DNA from: DASPNH01 sp035626675
GTDB lineage: Bacteria; Desulfobacterota; Binatia; UBA1149; CAITLU01
Assembly (NCBI GenBank): GCA_035626675.1
Contig: DASPNH010000101.1
Span: 11,933-75,932 of the forward strand
Direction of reading: 5' to 3'
DNA: 64,000 nt
The position numbers and the translations under genes were made by a program. The notes beneath the pieces are model-generated. The model ran no database searches, was not told the origin of the DNA, and saw only the letters and a program-made list of their open reading frames with translations. This document shows positions 55,877 through 64,000 of the stretch, one piece after another. How positions within the stretch are numbered: the stretch's first letter is position 1; each line of letters opens with the position of its first letter.

Positions 55877-57862
55877 CTACGCCGCCTGCTTCTGCTCCAG
55901 GATCTCCAGGATGTCGCCCATGATGCGAGTCAGCTCGAAGTTCTTGGGCGTGTAGACGCCGGCCACGCCGCTGGCGCGAAGATCGCGGGCGTCGTCCTCG
56001 GGAATGATGCCGCCGACGATCAGCGGGACGTCGGCCATGCCGGCCTTGGAAAGCTGCGAGAGGGCCTCGGGCACCAGCGACATGTGCGAACCGGACAGGA
56101 TCGACAGACCGATGGCGTCGACGTCCTCTTCCTGCGCCGTGGCCACGATCTCCTCGACCGTCAGGCGAATGCCCTGGTAGATGACGTCGAAGCCGGCATC
56201 GCGCGCCCGCACCGCGATCTGCTCGGCGCCGTTGCTGTGGCCGTCCAGGCCCGGCTTGCCCACCAGCAGGCGCGGCACGTGACCGATGCGCTGGGTCAGC
56301 GCGGCCACTCGCGCGCGAATCCCTTCCAGGTCCTCGCCGGCCGGCGCGGCCTGACCGGTGACGCCGGTAGGCGCACGGTACTCGCCGAAGATCTCGCGCA
56401 AGGTGTCCGACCATTCTCCGGTGGTGACGCCGGCAAGGGCGCAGCGAATCGACGCGTTCATGACGTTGTCGCCGGCAGTGGCGGCATCGCGAAGGGCGCG
56501 CAGCGCCGTATCGACGTCGGCCTTGCTGCGCGAGGAACGGAACGCGCGCAGGCGCTCGATCTGCTCCGCCTCTCCCTTGGGATCGACCTTGATGATGGCG
56601 CCCTCGGCGTCGGCCATGAGCGGGGAGGGGACGCTCTCCTGGAAGCAGTTGACGCCGACGACCTTCTGCTCGCCGCTCTCGATGCGGCGCACGCGGCGCG
56701 CATTCGATTCGACCAGGCGCTGCTTCATGTAGCTGGACTCGACTGCTGCCACGGCGCCGCCGAGCTCGTCGATCCTGGCCATCTCCTGGCGCGCTTCCTC
56801 GATCAGCTCACGCACACGCGCCTCGATCACTTTGGAGCCGCTGAAGATGTCCGGGTACTCGAGCAGGTCGGTCTCGAAGGCCATGATCTGCTGCGTGCGC
56901 AGCGACCACTGCTGGTCCCACGGGCGCGGAAGGCCGAGCGCCTCGTTCCACGCCGGCAGCTGGATGGAACGGGCGCGCGCATCGCGCGACAGCACCACGC
57001 CGAGCATCTCCAGGGCGATGCGAATGGCGTTGTTCTCGGGCTGCTGCTCGGTCAGGCCGAGCGAGTTCACTTGCACGCCGTAGCGGAAGCGGCGCTGCTT
57101 GGCGTCCTTGACGCCGTAGCGCTGCTCGCCCATCTCGTCCCACATCTGCGTGAACGCGCGCATCTTGCACACTTCTTCCACGAAGCGGATCGAGGCGTTG
57201 ACGAAGAACGAGATGCGCTGGAAGACCTGGCCCATCTCCTCGCCCTGGACGCCGCGTGCGCGCACCGAGTCGAGCACGGCCTGCGCATTGGCCAGCGTGA
57301 AAGCGAGCTCCTCGACCGGCGTCGCGCCGGCTTCCTGCAGGTGGTAGCTGCAGATGTTGATGGGATTCCACTTGGGAATCTCGCGCACGGTGTAGGTGAT
57401 GATGTCGGTGGTCAGCCGCATCGACGGCTCGGGCGGAAAGACGTAGGTGCCGCGCGAAAGATATTCCTTGATCAGGTCGTTCTGGATGGTGCCCTGGAGC
57501 TCGGCGGGCTTGAAGCCCTGTCGTTCGGCCACGGCCACGTAGAGGGAAAGCAGCCAGGCGCCGGTGGCGTTGATGGTCATGGAGGTGTTCATGCGTCCGA
57601 GGGGAATCTCCTCGAACAGCGTCTCCATGTCGGCGATGCTGCCGATGGGAACGCCCACCTTGCCGACCTCGCCGCGTGCCAGCGCGTGGTCGCTGTCGTA
57701 CCCGGTCTGGGTCGGCAGATCGAAGGCCACCGACAGGCCCGTCTGACCCTTGGCGAGGTTGCTGCGGTACAGGTCGTTGGAGAGCCTGGCCGAGCTGTAG
57801 CCCGAGTAGGTCCGGATGATCCACGGAGAGTCTTTCTTCGGGGCCTGGTCGCGTTTTTCCAT
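55877..57862 (-). CDS. B12-dependent acyl-CoA mutase, MeaA/ethylmalonyl-CoA mutase type
   Basis: A 661-residue single-chain mutase with both the TIM-barrel (residues 1-500) and the B12 domain ('GKPGLDGHSNGAEQIA', base-off DxHxxG motif near residue 535). 'SVAFDLPTQTGYDSDHALARGEVGKVGV' and 'NSLGLTEQQPENNAIRI' resemble the Methylorubrum MeaA protein as I recall it, whose reaction is (2S)-ethylmalonyl-CoA to methylsuccinyl-CoA. Methylmalonyl-CoA or isobutyryl-CoA mutase is the alternative. No crotonyl-CoA carboxylase is in the window to confirm the ethylmalonyl pathway. Confidence 0.8.
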   Translation of the reverse strand: MEKRDQAPKKDSPWIIRTYSGYSSARLSNDLYRSNLAKGQTGLSVAFDLPTQTGYDSDHALARGEVGKVGVPIGSIADMETLFEEIPLGRMNTSMTINATGAWLLSLYVAVAERQGFKPAELQGTIQNDLIKEYLSRGTYVFPPEPSMRLTTDIITYTVREIPKWNPINICSYHLQEAGATPVEELAFTLANAQAVLDSVRARGVQGEEMGQVFQRISFFVNASIRFVEEVCKMRAFTQMWDEMGEQRYGVKDAKQRRFRYGVQVNSLGLTEQQPENNAIRIALEMLGVVLSRDARARSIQLPAWNEALGLPRPWDQQWSLRTQQIMAFETDLLEYPDIFSGSKVIEARVRELIEEARQEMARIDELGGAVAAVESSYMKQRLVESNARRVRRIESGEQKVVGVNCFQESVPSPLMADAEGAIIKVDPKGEAEQIERLRAFRSSRSKADVDTALRALRDAATAGDNVMNASIRCALAGVTTGEWSDTLREIFGEYRAPTGVTGQAAPAGEDLEGIRARVAALTQRIGHVPRLLVGKPGLDGHSNGAEQIAVRARDAGFDVIYQGIRLTVEEIVATAQEEDVDAIGLSILSGSHMSLVPEALSQLSKAGMADVPLIVGGIIPEDDARDLRASGVAGVYTPKNFELTRIMGDILEILEQKQAA

Positions 57863-58916
57863 GACGGTCGCAAGAAGTAGCAGGGCGGTTCAGGTGGCTC
57901 AATCAGGCGAAAAAGGTCCGAGCTCAGGCTCCCTTGCGGTGCCAGAGGGCGCGCCGGCGCGGGACGGCGCAGTGGTGCGTGCCGCCAACTACATCGTCTA
58001 CGGCGGGCTGCGCGCCGCGTGGGCGCTGCTCGGCAGCGTCTCGACGGCTGCGGCGCGCGGCGCGCTGCAGAACATCGCCGACATCGTCGCGCGCTACGAC
58101 CGCACGCACGTCGACATCGTGCGCGAGAACCTTGCGATCGCGCTCCCCCAGATCGACGAGGCCAGCGCGCAGCATCTGGCGCGGGTGGCGTTTCGCAACT
58201 GGGGCCGCATCGCCGCCGAGATCATTCACGCCCAGGAGCTCGTCGCCAGCGCACCGCAGCGACCCTGGGAGCGCGTTGCCGAACGGGCCCAGCAGGCGCG
58301 TTCGGCAGGAAAGGGGCTGCTGGTGCTGACGGCCCATACGGCCAACTTCGAGCTGCTGGCCCGGACCTGGGGCGTTCGGATCGGACCGGTGGCCGTCTTT
58401 CACCGCACCATCCACAACGATCCCATCGACCGTTTCCTGGTCAAGCATCGCCGTGCAATGAACGTGGTGTCGCTCGGCCGCGGCGCATCGGTGCGCGAGG
58501 CGCTGAGGCTGATCCAGGCCGGCACCTGCGTGGCCGTGGCGCTGGATCAGAACCAGCGGCCGGGACACGGCATCTTCGTCGACATGTTCGGGCGTCCGGC
58601 CAGCACCTCGACGATGCTGGCCCGCCTCTCCATTGCCACGGGCGCCCCCGTCCTGCCGGTCTTCGGCGCCTGGCACGGTGAGCACACCATCCCGGTCTCG
58701 GGACGGCCGATCCATCCGCCGTCCCCGCAGCCGCCTCCGGCCGAGCGTGCCGAGCACATCCGCAGACTTACGCAGCGTTACACAAGTGCCATCGAAACTT
58801 TCGTGCGGCGCCATCCCGAGCAGTGGAACTGGGCGCATCGGCGCTGGAAGACCCAGCCGCAGGCGCCCGAGGCCGAGGCCCAGCTCCAGCGCGACATCGA
58901 AGTCTTTACCGAATGA
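57861..58916 (+). CDS. LpxL/HtrB-like lipid A late acyltransferase
   Basis: A 351-residue membrane-associated acyltransferase. 'GLLVLTAHTANFELLART' carries the HxxxxE/D-like catalytic motif near residue 155, followed by 'VAVALDQNQRPGHGIFVDMFGRPAS' and 'PVLPVFGAWHGE'. It adds a secondary acyl chain to lipid A or to a similar lipid. ATG 57861 overlaps the start codon of the divergent mutase, so GTG 57894 or 57972 may be the real start; the conserved region begins about 57972. Supports a Gram-negative envelope. Confidence 0.83.
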   Translation: MTVARSSRAVQVAQSGEKGPSSGSLAVPEGAPARDGAVVRAANYIVYGGLRAAWALLGSVSTAAARGALQNIADIVARYDRTHVDIVRENLAIALPQIDEASAQHLARVAFRNWGRIAAEIIHAQELVASAPQRPWERVAERAQQARSAGKGLLVLTAHTANFELLARTWGVRIGPVAVFHRTIHNDPIDRFLVKHRRAMNVVSLGRGASVREALRLIQAGTCVAVALDQNQRPGHGIFVDMFGRPASTSTMLARLSIATGAPVLPVFGAWHGEHTIPVSGRPIHPPSPQPPPAERAEHIRRLTQRYTSAIETFVRRHPEQWNWAHRRWKTQPQAPEAEAQLQRDIEVFTE

Positions 58917-58950
58917 CCGGGTTGCCCCGGGCAACGGGCTCGCGTACCTG

Positions 58951-59172
58951 ATGCACATGAAACGCACGAATCTTGTGCTTCGTGAGGACCTGCTTCGAGA
59001 CGCTGTGCTGCTCAGCGGCGAGAAGACGTACTCTCGCGCCGTCGAAGTCGCGCTCGAGGATTTTGTCCGGCGCGCCAAGGCTCGCAAGATTCTCGAGCTT
59101 CGTGGCTCGGGAGCCTGGGACGGCGAACTCTCGGCCATGCGCGACGACCGCCCGGACCGGGCAAGGACGTGA
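58951..59172 (+). CDS. vapB: VapB-type antitoxin
   Basis: A 73-residue antitoxin. The N-terminal ribbon-helix-helix-like 'MKRTNLVLREDLLRDAVLLSG' and 'YSRAVEVALEDFVRRAKARKILELRGSGAWDG' match VapB of the MK-N-V-D type; the C-terminal 'WDGELSAMR' is the toxin-binding end. Start at 58951 or 58957. The stop overlaps the VapC start by 4 bp, as is usual. Confidence 0.85.
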   Translation: MHMKRTNLVLREDLLRDAVLLSGEKTYSRAVEVALEDFVRRAKARKILELRGSGAWDGELSAMRDDRPDRART

Positions 59173-59576
59173 CGCTCGTCGATACGTCCGCGTGGGTGCA
59201 GGTGTTTCGGCGGCAGGATCCGCTCGACCTCAGTGCCGTCGTCCCGATGGATGACGTGGTCACGTGCCTGCCCGTCCTTCAGGAGGTCTTGCAGGGTTTT
59301 CGCGAGGAACGGTCATTTCGTCTCGCCCGTGAGGCAATGTTCGCGTTCCCGTGCGTGGAGTCGCCTCTGACATCGGCGACGGTGGAGGAGGCCGTCAGCC
59401 TCTACCGGAGCGCCAGGCGTCAGGGGCTCACCATCCGATCTTCCATCGACTGCCTCATCGCGGCTTGCGCGTTACGGCATGACCTCGAGGTCCTCCACTC
59501 GGATCGAGACTTTTCGAGCCTCTCCAGAGTTTCGGCGTTGCGCGAGCGGCCGCTCCACCGATTCGACCAGAAATAA
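59169..59576 (+). CDS. vapC: VapC-type PIN-domain toxin ribonuclease
   Basis: A 135-residue PIN domain ribonuclease: 'LVDTSAWVQVF' with the first catalytic Asp at residue 5, Glu in 'LPVLQEVLQGF', Asp in 'SIDCLIAACAL' and 'HSDRDFSSL'. All four acids are present, so it is probably active, and VapB would neutralise it and autorepress the pair. GTG start. The pair stands between unrelated housekeeping-type genes. Confidence 0.9.
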   Translation: MTLVDTSAWVQVFRRQDPLDLSAVVPMDDVVTCLPVLQEVLQGFREERSFRLAREAMFAFPCVESPLTSATVEEAVSLYRSARRQGLTIRSSIDCLIAACALRHDLEVLHSDRDFSSLSRVSALRERPLHRFDQK

Positions 59577-59692
59577 GAATCCCTCCAGCTGCGGCCGATC
59601 ATTCATTGTCGGCCCTCATTTCCGGGCGTACCATTTCGGGCATGGCACATCGCCAGCAGACGAGGTCGAGCCAGCCGGCATAGGAGGCTTCC

Positions 59693-61573
59693 ATGTCGCA
59701 GCCATCGAGCGCGCCCCCTTCTCTCAAGGGCGCAGTGGTCGTGGATACCGTGGTCATCCGCTTTGCGGGTGACTCGGGCGACGGGATGCAGCTGACGGGC
59801 ACCAAGTTCACGACCGAATCGGCGCTTGCCGGCAACGACATCGCCACTCTTCCCGACTTCCCCGCCGAGATTCGCGCGCCTGCCGGGACCCTGGCCGGCG
59901 TCAGCGGCTTCCAGCTCCACTTCTCGAGCAAAAAGGTGTTCACCCCGGGCGACCAGCCCGATGTCCTTGTCGCAATGAATCCGGCGGCTTTGCGCGTAAA
60001 CGTGCAGGACCTGCGCGAAGGCGGCGCGCTGATCCTGGACGCCGACGCATTCAGCAAGTCGAACCTCGCCAAGGCCGGATATCCTGACTCGCCCGTGCGC
60101 ACGGGTGAGCTGTCGCGCTGGCGCGTCTTCGAAGTGCCGATGACCCGCCTGACCTCGCAGGCGGTGGCCGACATGGACCTGCCCCAGCGAACCGTCGTGC
60201 GCTGCCGCAACTTCTTCGCGCTCGGCCTGTGCAGCTGGCTCTACCACCGGCCGGTCGAGGAGACGCTTCGCTGGATCGAGGCGCGCTTCAAGAAAAGCCC
60301 TGCATTGGTCGAGGCCAACACCCGGGTCTTCAAGGCGGGATGGAACTTCGGCGAGACCACCGAGCTGTTCGCCACGCGCTTCACCGTGGCGCCGGCGACG
60401 ATCGAGCCGGGCCTGTACACGAGCGTCACGGGCAACCAAGCGCTGGCGTGGGGTCTGATGACGGCGGCGGCCAAGAGCGGCCTTCGGCTGTTCTATGGGT
60501 CGTATCCGATCACTCCGGCCAGCGACATCCTGCACGAGCTGTCGGCGCACAAGCAGTTCGGCGTGGTCACGTTCCAGGCCGAGGACGAGATCGCGGCCAT
60601 CGGTGCCGCCGTCGGCGCATCCTTCGGCGGCGCCCTGGGCGTCACGGCATCGAGCGGGCCCGGCATCGCCTTGAAAGGAGAAGCCATCGGCCTGGCCGTG
60701 ATGACCGAGCTGCCGCTGGTGGTCGTCAACGTGCAGCGTGGCGGCCCCAGCACGGGTCTACCGACCAAGACCGAGCAGGCCGACCTTCTTCAGGCCCTGT
60801 ACGGCCGCAACGGCGAGTGCCCGGTTGCGGTGCTGGCTGCCTCCACGCCGGTCGACTGCTTCGAGACCGCCATCGAAGCCGTGCGCATGGCGGTCCGCTA
60901 CATGACGCCCGTCCTCCTTCTGTCGGACGGCTATCTCGCCAACGGCGCGCAGCCCTGGCGACTGCCCACCTACGAGGACGTGCCAGGAGAGCCGGTGCGC
61001 TTCTGGACGCAGACCGTCGGCTTCCAGCCCTACCTTCGCGACGAGGACACGCTGGCTCGGCCATGGGTCAGGCCGGGAACGCCGGGCCTGGAGCATCGCA
61101 TCGGCGGCATCGAAAAGGACTACGACAGCGGCGACATCAGCTACGCACCCGCCAACCACGAGCGCATGGTGCGCGTGCGCGCCGCCAAGATCGCCCGCAT
61201 CGCCGAAGAGCTTGCGCCCACGCGCGTGACCGGCAGCGAGCTCGGCGAGGCCGTCGTCGTCGGGTGGGGCTCTACCTTCGGCGCCATCGAAGAGGCGGTG
61301 GCGCGCCTGAATGCCGCCGGCACGGCAACCGGCCACGTGCATCTGCGATGGCTCCATCCGTTGCCGCGCGATCTCGGCAAGGTGCTGCGCCGCTACCGAA
61401 CGGTGCTGGTGCCGGAGCTGAACATGGGCCAGCTCGTGCGCGTGCTGCGCGACGAGCTTCTGATCGATGCGGTGCCCGTGAGCAAGATCCAGGGCTCGCC
61501 GTTCACCGCGGCCGAGCTGGTCGATCGGATCGGCGCCGCGATCAAGGAACGGCGAGGGGAGGCAGTGCGATGA
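59693..61573 (+). CDS. korA: 2-oxoacid:ferredoxin oxidoreductase, fused gamma-alpha subunit
   Basis: A 626-residue subunit of a pyruvate/2-oxoglutarate:ferredoxin oxidoreductase. Residues ~15-200 are the gamma domain ('RFAGDSGDGMQLTG') and ~210-620 the alpha domain with 'YPITPASDILHELS' and 'VNVQRGGPSTGLPTKTEQADL'. AGGAGG five bases upstream of the ATG. It is coupled by ATGA to the beta subunit. The 'TGLPTKTEQ' motif is found in KorA-type 2-oxoglutarate or 2-oxoacid enzymes; exact substrate unproved. Confidence 0.92.
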   Translation: MSQPSSAPPSLKGAVVVDTVVIRFAGDSGDGMQLTGTKFTTESALAGNDIATLPDFPAEIRAPAGTLAGVSGFQLHFSSKKVFTPGDQPDVLVAMNPAALRVNVQDLREGGALILDADAFSKSNLAKAGYPDSPVRTGELSRWRVFEVPMTRLTSQAVADMDLPQRTVVRCRNFFALGLCSWLYHRPVEETLRWIEARFKKSPALVEANTRVFKAGWNFGETTELFATRFTVAPATIEPGLYTSVTGNQALAWGLMTAAAKSGLRLFYGSYPITPASDILHELSAHKQFGVVTFQAEDEIAAIGAAVGASFGGALGVTASSGPGIALKGEAIGLAVMTELPLVVVNVQRGGPSTGLPTKTEQADLLQALYGRNGECPVAVLAASTPVDCFETAIEAVRMAVRYMTPVLLLSDGYLANGAQPWRLPTYEDVPGEPVRFWTQTVGFQPYLRDEDTLARPWVRPGTPGLEHRIGGIEKDYDSGDISYAPANHERMVRVRAAKIARIAEELAPTRVTGSELGEAVVVGWGSTFGAIEEAVARLNAAGTATGHVHLRWLHPLPRDLGKVLRRYRTVLVPELNMGQLVRVLRDELLIDAVPVSKIQGSPFTAAELVDRIGAAIKERRGEAVR

Positions 61574-62616
61574 GCGCAGCCGGTAGCGGACCCATCGAAG
61601 GCGGAGCCAAGGCCGCGCCGGGAAGGAAGGACTTCGCCAGCGACCAGGACGTGCGCTGGTGCCCTGGCTGCGGCGACTACGCCATCCTTTCCCAGGTGCA
61701 GAAGGTGATGCCCGAGCTCGGGGTGGCACGCGAGAACATAGTGTTCATCTCCGGCATCGGATGCTCGAGCCGCTTCCCTTACTACATGAACACCTACGGC
61801 TTCCACGGCATCCACGGCCGCGCTCCGGCGCTGGCCACGGGCCTGAAGCTGGCGCGGCCGGAGCTGTCGGTCTGGATCGTCACGGGCGATGGCGACGGCC
61901 TGTCCATCGGTGGCAATCACCTGATCCACATCCTGCGCCGCAACCTCAACGTCAACATCCTGCTCTTCAACAACGAGATCTACGGTCTGACCAAAGGGCA
62001 GTACTCTCCGACGTCCAAGCTCGGGCTGACCACCAAGTCGAGCCCGATGGGCGTCGTCGATCCGCCCTTCGAGCCCGCTGCGCTCGCGCTCGGTGCGGGG
62101 GCGACGTTCATCGCGCGCACCGTCGACGTCGAGACCAGGCACCTCCAGGCCATGCTGCTTCGCGCGGCGGCCCACGAGGGCACCTCGTTCGTCGAGATCC
62201 TGCAGAACTGTCCCGTCTTCAACGACGGCGTCTACGACGACCTCAGCAACCGCGCCGTCAAGAACGAGCATCAGCTGCTGATCGAACACGGCAAGCCGCT
62301 GCTCTTCGGAGAAGGCCTTCGCAAGGGAATACGCCTGCGCGCCGACCTGTCACCCGAAGTGGTCTCGCTGGATCAGTGCGACGTCTCCCAGCTGGTCGTG
62401 CACGACGAGACCAATCCGGTGGTCACGCAGCTGCTGTCGCGGCTCGGCCACGAAGGGCTGCCGATGCCGCTCGGCGTCCTGCGCTGCGTCCAAGGGGAGG
62501 GGCACCCGCGGTACGAGCAGAGCGTGCACGCGCAGATCCAGCAGGCGCGTGCTGCCAAGGGCGAGGGCAGCTTCGATCGCCTCTACCGCAGCGGTGAGAC
62601 CTGGACGGTGTCCTGA
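61570..62616 (+). CDS. korB: 2-oxoacid:ferredoxin oxidoreductase, beta subunit
   Basis: A 348-residue thiamine-diphosphate-binding subunit. 'RWCPGCGDYAIL' supplies the first cluster cysteines, 'GIGCSSRFPYYMNTYGFHGIHGR' another, and 'VTGDGDGLSIGGNHLIH ... LFNNEIYGLTKGQYSPTS' the TPP-Mg site. Together with korA it decarboxylates a 2-oxoacid to an acyl-CoA, reducing ferredoxin. No pyruvate-type delta subunit is adjacent. Its start overlaps korA (ATGA). Confidence 0.93.
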   Translation: MSAAGSGPIEGGAKAAPGRKDFASDQDVRWCPGCGDYAILSQVQKVMPELGVARENIVFISGIGCSSRFPYYMNTYGFHGIHGRAPALATGLKLARPELSVWIVTGDGDGLSIGGNHLIHILRRNLNVNILLFNNEIYGLTKGQYSPTSKLGLTTKSSPMGVVDPPFEPAALALGAGATFIARTVDVETRHLQAMLLRAAAHEGTSFVEILQNCPVFNDGVYDDLSNRAVKNEHQLLIEHGKPLLFGEGLRKGIRLRADLSPEVVSLDQCDVSQLVVHDETNPVVTQLLSRLGHEGLPMPLGVLRCVQGEGHPRYEQSVHAQIQQARAAKGEGSFDRLYRSGETWTVS

Positions 62617-62617
62617 A

Positions 62618-63166
62618 ATGGCTCGCCCGGCCGATCCGGTCGACAGCTTCATCCGCGAAAGCATCGCCGAGCTGGAAGTGGGCGACGGCGTCAAGGCGTT
62701 CGACGAGAACATGCTGCGCCAGCCGCTGTCGATCCTGCCGCCGGCGGTGCCGGTCACGGTCGAGACTCCCGCCTCGGCGCTCGAGGCCATCGAGCTGATG
62801 CACGAGCGCCACATCGGATGCGTGCTGGTGGTGCGGGCCGGCAAGCTCAAGGGCATCTTCACCGACCGCGACGTGGTCTCGCGCGTGGTCGCTGCCGGCA
62901 TCGATCCGGCCAAGATCGCCGTGCGGCGCGTGATGACCGCGCGGCCGGAGTGCCTGCGCCCGAGCGACTCCATCGCCTTCGCGCTCAACCTGATGGGGCT
63001 CGGTGGATACCGACATATCCCCTTGCTAGACAAGGTGGGCGCGCCGGTCGGCATCGTGTCCGTCAAGGACATCGTCGGCTACCTCGTCGGGTTCTTCCCG
63101 AAGAGCGTGCTCAACCTTCCGCCACGGCCGCGCGCCAACTATGCGCGCGAGCGCGAGGGCGCCTAG
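62618..63166 (+). CDS. CBS-pair domain protein
   Basis: A 182-residue protein with two CBS motifs (about residues 45-105 and 112-165: 'ALEAIELMHERHIGCVLVVRAGKLKGIFTDRD', 'IAFALNLMGLGGYRHIPLLDKVGAPVGIVSVKDIVGYL' in parts). CBS pairs bind adenosyl ligands and sense energy charge. It is 1 bp downstream of korB, so it may tune the oxidoreductase, which is inference. The N-terminus has no extra domain of known type. Confidence 0.87.
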   Translation: MARPADPVDSFIRESIAELEVGDGVKAFDENMLRQPLSILPPAVPVTVETPASALEAIELMHERHIGCVLVVRAGKLKGIFTDRDVVSRVVAAGIDPAKIAVRRVMTARPECLRPSDSIAFALNLMGLGGYRHIPLLDKVGAPVGIVSVKDIVGYLVGFFPKSVLNLPPRPRANYAREREGA

Positions 63167-63323
63167 AGGGCACGAGACGCGCGCCATCGTGCGCATCGCG
63201 ATGGTCGCGTGCTCGCGCGAAGCTCGAGCCGCGTCGATCGCGCCAGGCTCGAGAACGCGTCCGATCGCGACGCTCGAGCGAGCGTAGATGGCACCCCGTG
63301 GCGACACGGGCCGGGCACGATCC

Positions 63324-64000
63324 ATGGCGCAGGCGGCATCGGACAAGGACAAGAACTCGAGCTGGCTCGATACGCTCGCAACCGCTGCCGCGCAGCTGGG
63401 AGCGGGCCAGGCTCTTGCCGAGCTGCGCACGCAGGCGAGCGAGCTGGTCTCCGAGGTCCGCCGCGCGGCCAGTGAAGCCGCGGCCGACGTCCACGTAGCG
63501 GAAGAACGCGCCGCGGCCGCAGGTTCGGCTCCTTCGGAAATCCCCGCCGAGCTGTCCGGCAAGATCGACGCCCTGACTTCGTCGCTCGAAGAAGTGGCTG
63601 ACCTTCTCGATGCCGGGCTGGAGCGGCTCGAAACCGTCGAGATGCAGCTCGGCGATCCCGACGACTCGGTCGATGCCCGGCTTCGCAGCGGCATCGAGAG
63701 CTGCCAGCGGCGCCTCGGCGGCATCGAGCAGCAGATGCGCGATCTGGCCCGCGCCGCCCAAGCTGCGCCGGTTGCGCGCGCCGCCATCGTCGTTCTGGTG
63801 GTCGATGGCGACTGTCGCCGTCGCTGCGATCTTTGCGTGACACTGGAGCACCGCGGTCTGCACACACTTGCTGCCGGTGATGCGGCGGCCGCTACTCACA
63901 TGCTGCGCCGCCGCCACGCCGACGCCATCCTCGTGCGCAGCGATGCAGGTCCCGAGCTGGCCCCGGCCATCGAAGCGGCCGCAGGCGAGGACGCCGCGCC
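63324..64000 (+). CDS. Coiled-coil protein with degenerate receiver-like domain, 3'-truncated by window edge
   Basis: An open frame of 225 codons reaching the window end. Residues ~20-155 are a Glu/Ala/Arg-rich coiled coil ('LRTQASELVSEVRRAASEAAA', 'LEEVADLLDAGLERLETVEMQL'). From ~158 'AAIVVLVVDGDCRRRCDLCVTLEHRGLHTLAAGDAAAATHMLRRRHADAILVRSD' (in parts) has the strand-helix rhythm of a response-regulator receiver, but the first acidic pair is reduced to 'VDGD' and the phospho-Asp strand reads 'ILVRSD'. I infer a pseudo-receiver. The rest of the gene is outside the window. Confidence 0.65.
   Translation, partial: MAQAASDKDKNSSWLDTLATAAAQLGAGQALAELRTQASELVSEVRRAASEAAADVHVAEERAAAAGSAPSEIPAELSGKIDALTSSLEEVADLLDAGLERLETVEMQLGDPDDSVDARLRSGIESCQRRLGGIEQQMRDLARAAQAAPVARAAIVVLVVDGDCRRRCDLCVTLEHRGLHTLAAGDAAAATHMLRRRHADAILVRSDAGPELAPAIEAAAGEDAA

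Noticed and set aside
63298..63323. Earlier ATG at 63298 as start of the last gene
   Set aside because: It is in a different frame from the open coding frame that begins at 63324 and runs to the window end.

Overview
The window is a very gene-dense, high-GC stretch of a Gram-negative bacterial chromosome. It carries complete housekeeping genes (rpsA, ihfB, mutS, glnD, xerD, trpS, scpAB, rluB, ilvD, an initiator tRNA), a lipid A-type acyltransferase, and secreted proteins that end in a Thr-rich linker plus a paired dockerin-like module. That module, a DUF1329 protein and the abundance of acyl-CoA chemistry are what I would expect of an uncultured deltaproteobacterium-grade lineage such as Binatota (Desulfobacterota_B). 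The taxonomic guess is inference; no marker was placed phylogenetically.

Layout. 0-2.8 kb: end of rpsA, then ihfB, a HIT hydrolase and a LapA-like membrane protein. 2.9-9.8 kb: a ChlI/MoxR-type AAA ATPase with a VWA partner, mutS, and a cell-wall amidase. 9.8-18 kb: a tightly packed series glnD-xerD-M50 protease-trpS-scpA-scpB-rluB in which several start and stop codons overlap and the scpB tail and rluB head are read from the same DNA in two frames. 18-20.5 kb: a copper-type P-ATPase and tRNA-fMet. 20.7-28.8 kb: accessory genes (DUF1329 exported protein, an RdhA/QueG-like iron-sulfur protein fused to an SCP2-like domain and coupled to a TetR regulator, SEL1 repeats, SRPBCC membrane protein, a 17 x 26-residue solenoid, a small FGE-fold secreted protein). 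28.9-33 kb: a pair of acyl-CoA dehydrogenases behind a KstR-like operator motif, moaA and a SufT-like gene. 33-41.8 kb: a secreted metzincin, DAHP synthase behind what looks like a complete aromatic-amino-acid attenuator, a large secreted beta-helix/Cys-rich/dockerin protein, ilvD and an MFS transporter. 41.8-46.9 kb: DnaJ/CbpM, RNase HI, ankyrin protein and membrane glycosyltransferase-like protein. 47-54.6 kb: acyl-CoA synthetase, secreted subtilase with dockerin cassette, methyltransferase, PP2C phosphatase, PNPOx-fold protein, SDR and an exported beta-helix protein. 54.7-64 kb: serine beta-lactamase-like hydrolase, B12-dependent acyl-CoA mutase of the MeaA type, LpxL-like acyltransferase, VapBC, the 2-oxoacid:ferredoxin oxidoreductase pair korAB with a CBS protein, and the start of a coiled-coil protein with a degenerate receiver domain.

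How they fit together. The acyl-CoA synthetase, two acyl-CoA dehydrogenases, SDR, B12 mutase and ferredoxin-dependent 2-oxoacid oxidoreductase are consistent with catabolism of fatty, steroid-like or branched acyl chains into central metabolism. The strongest single observation is regulatory: a 29-codon leader ORF with consecutive Phe-Trp-Tyr-Phe codons, an overlapping antiterminator strand and a near-perfect intrinsic terminator immediately upstream of the class I DAHP synthase gene.
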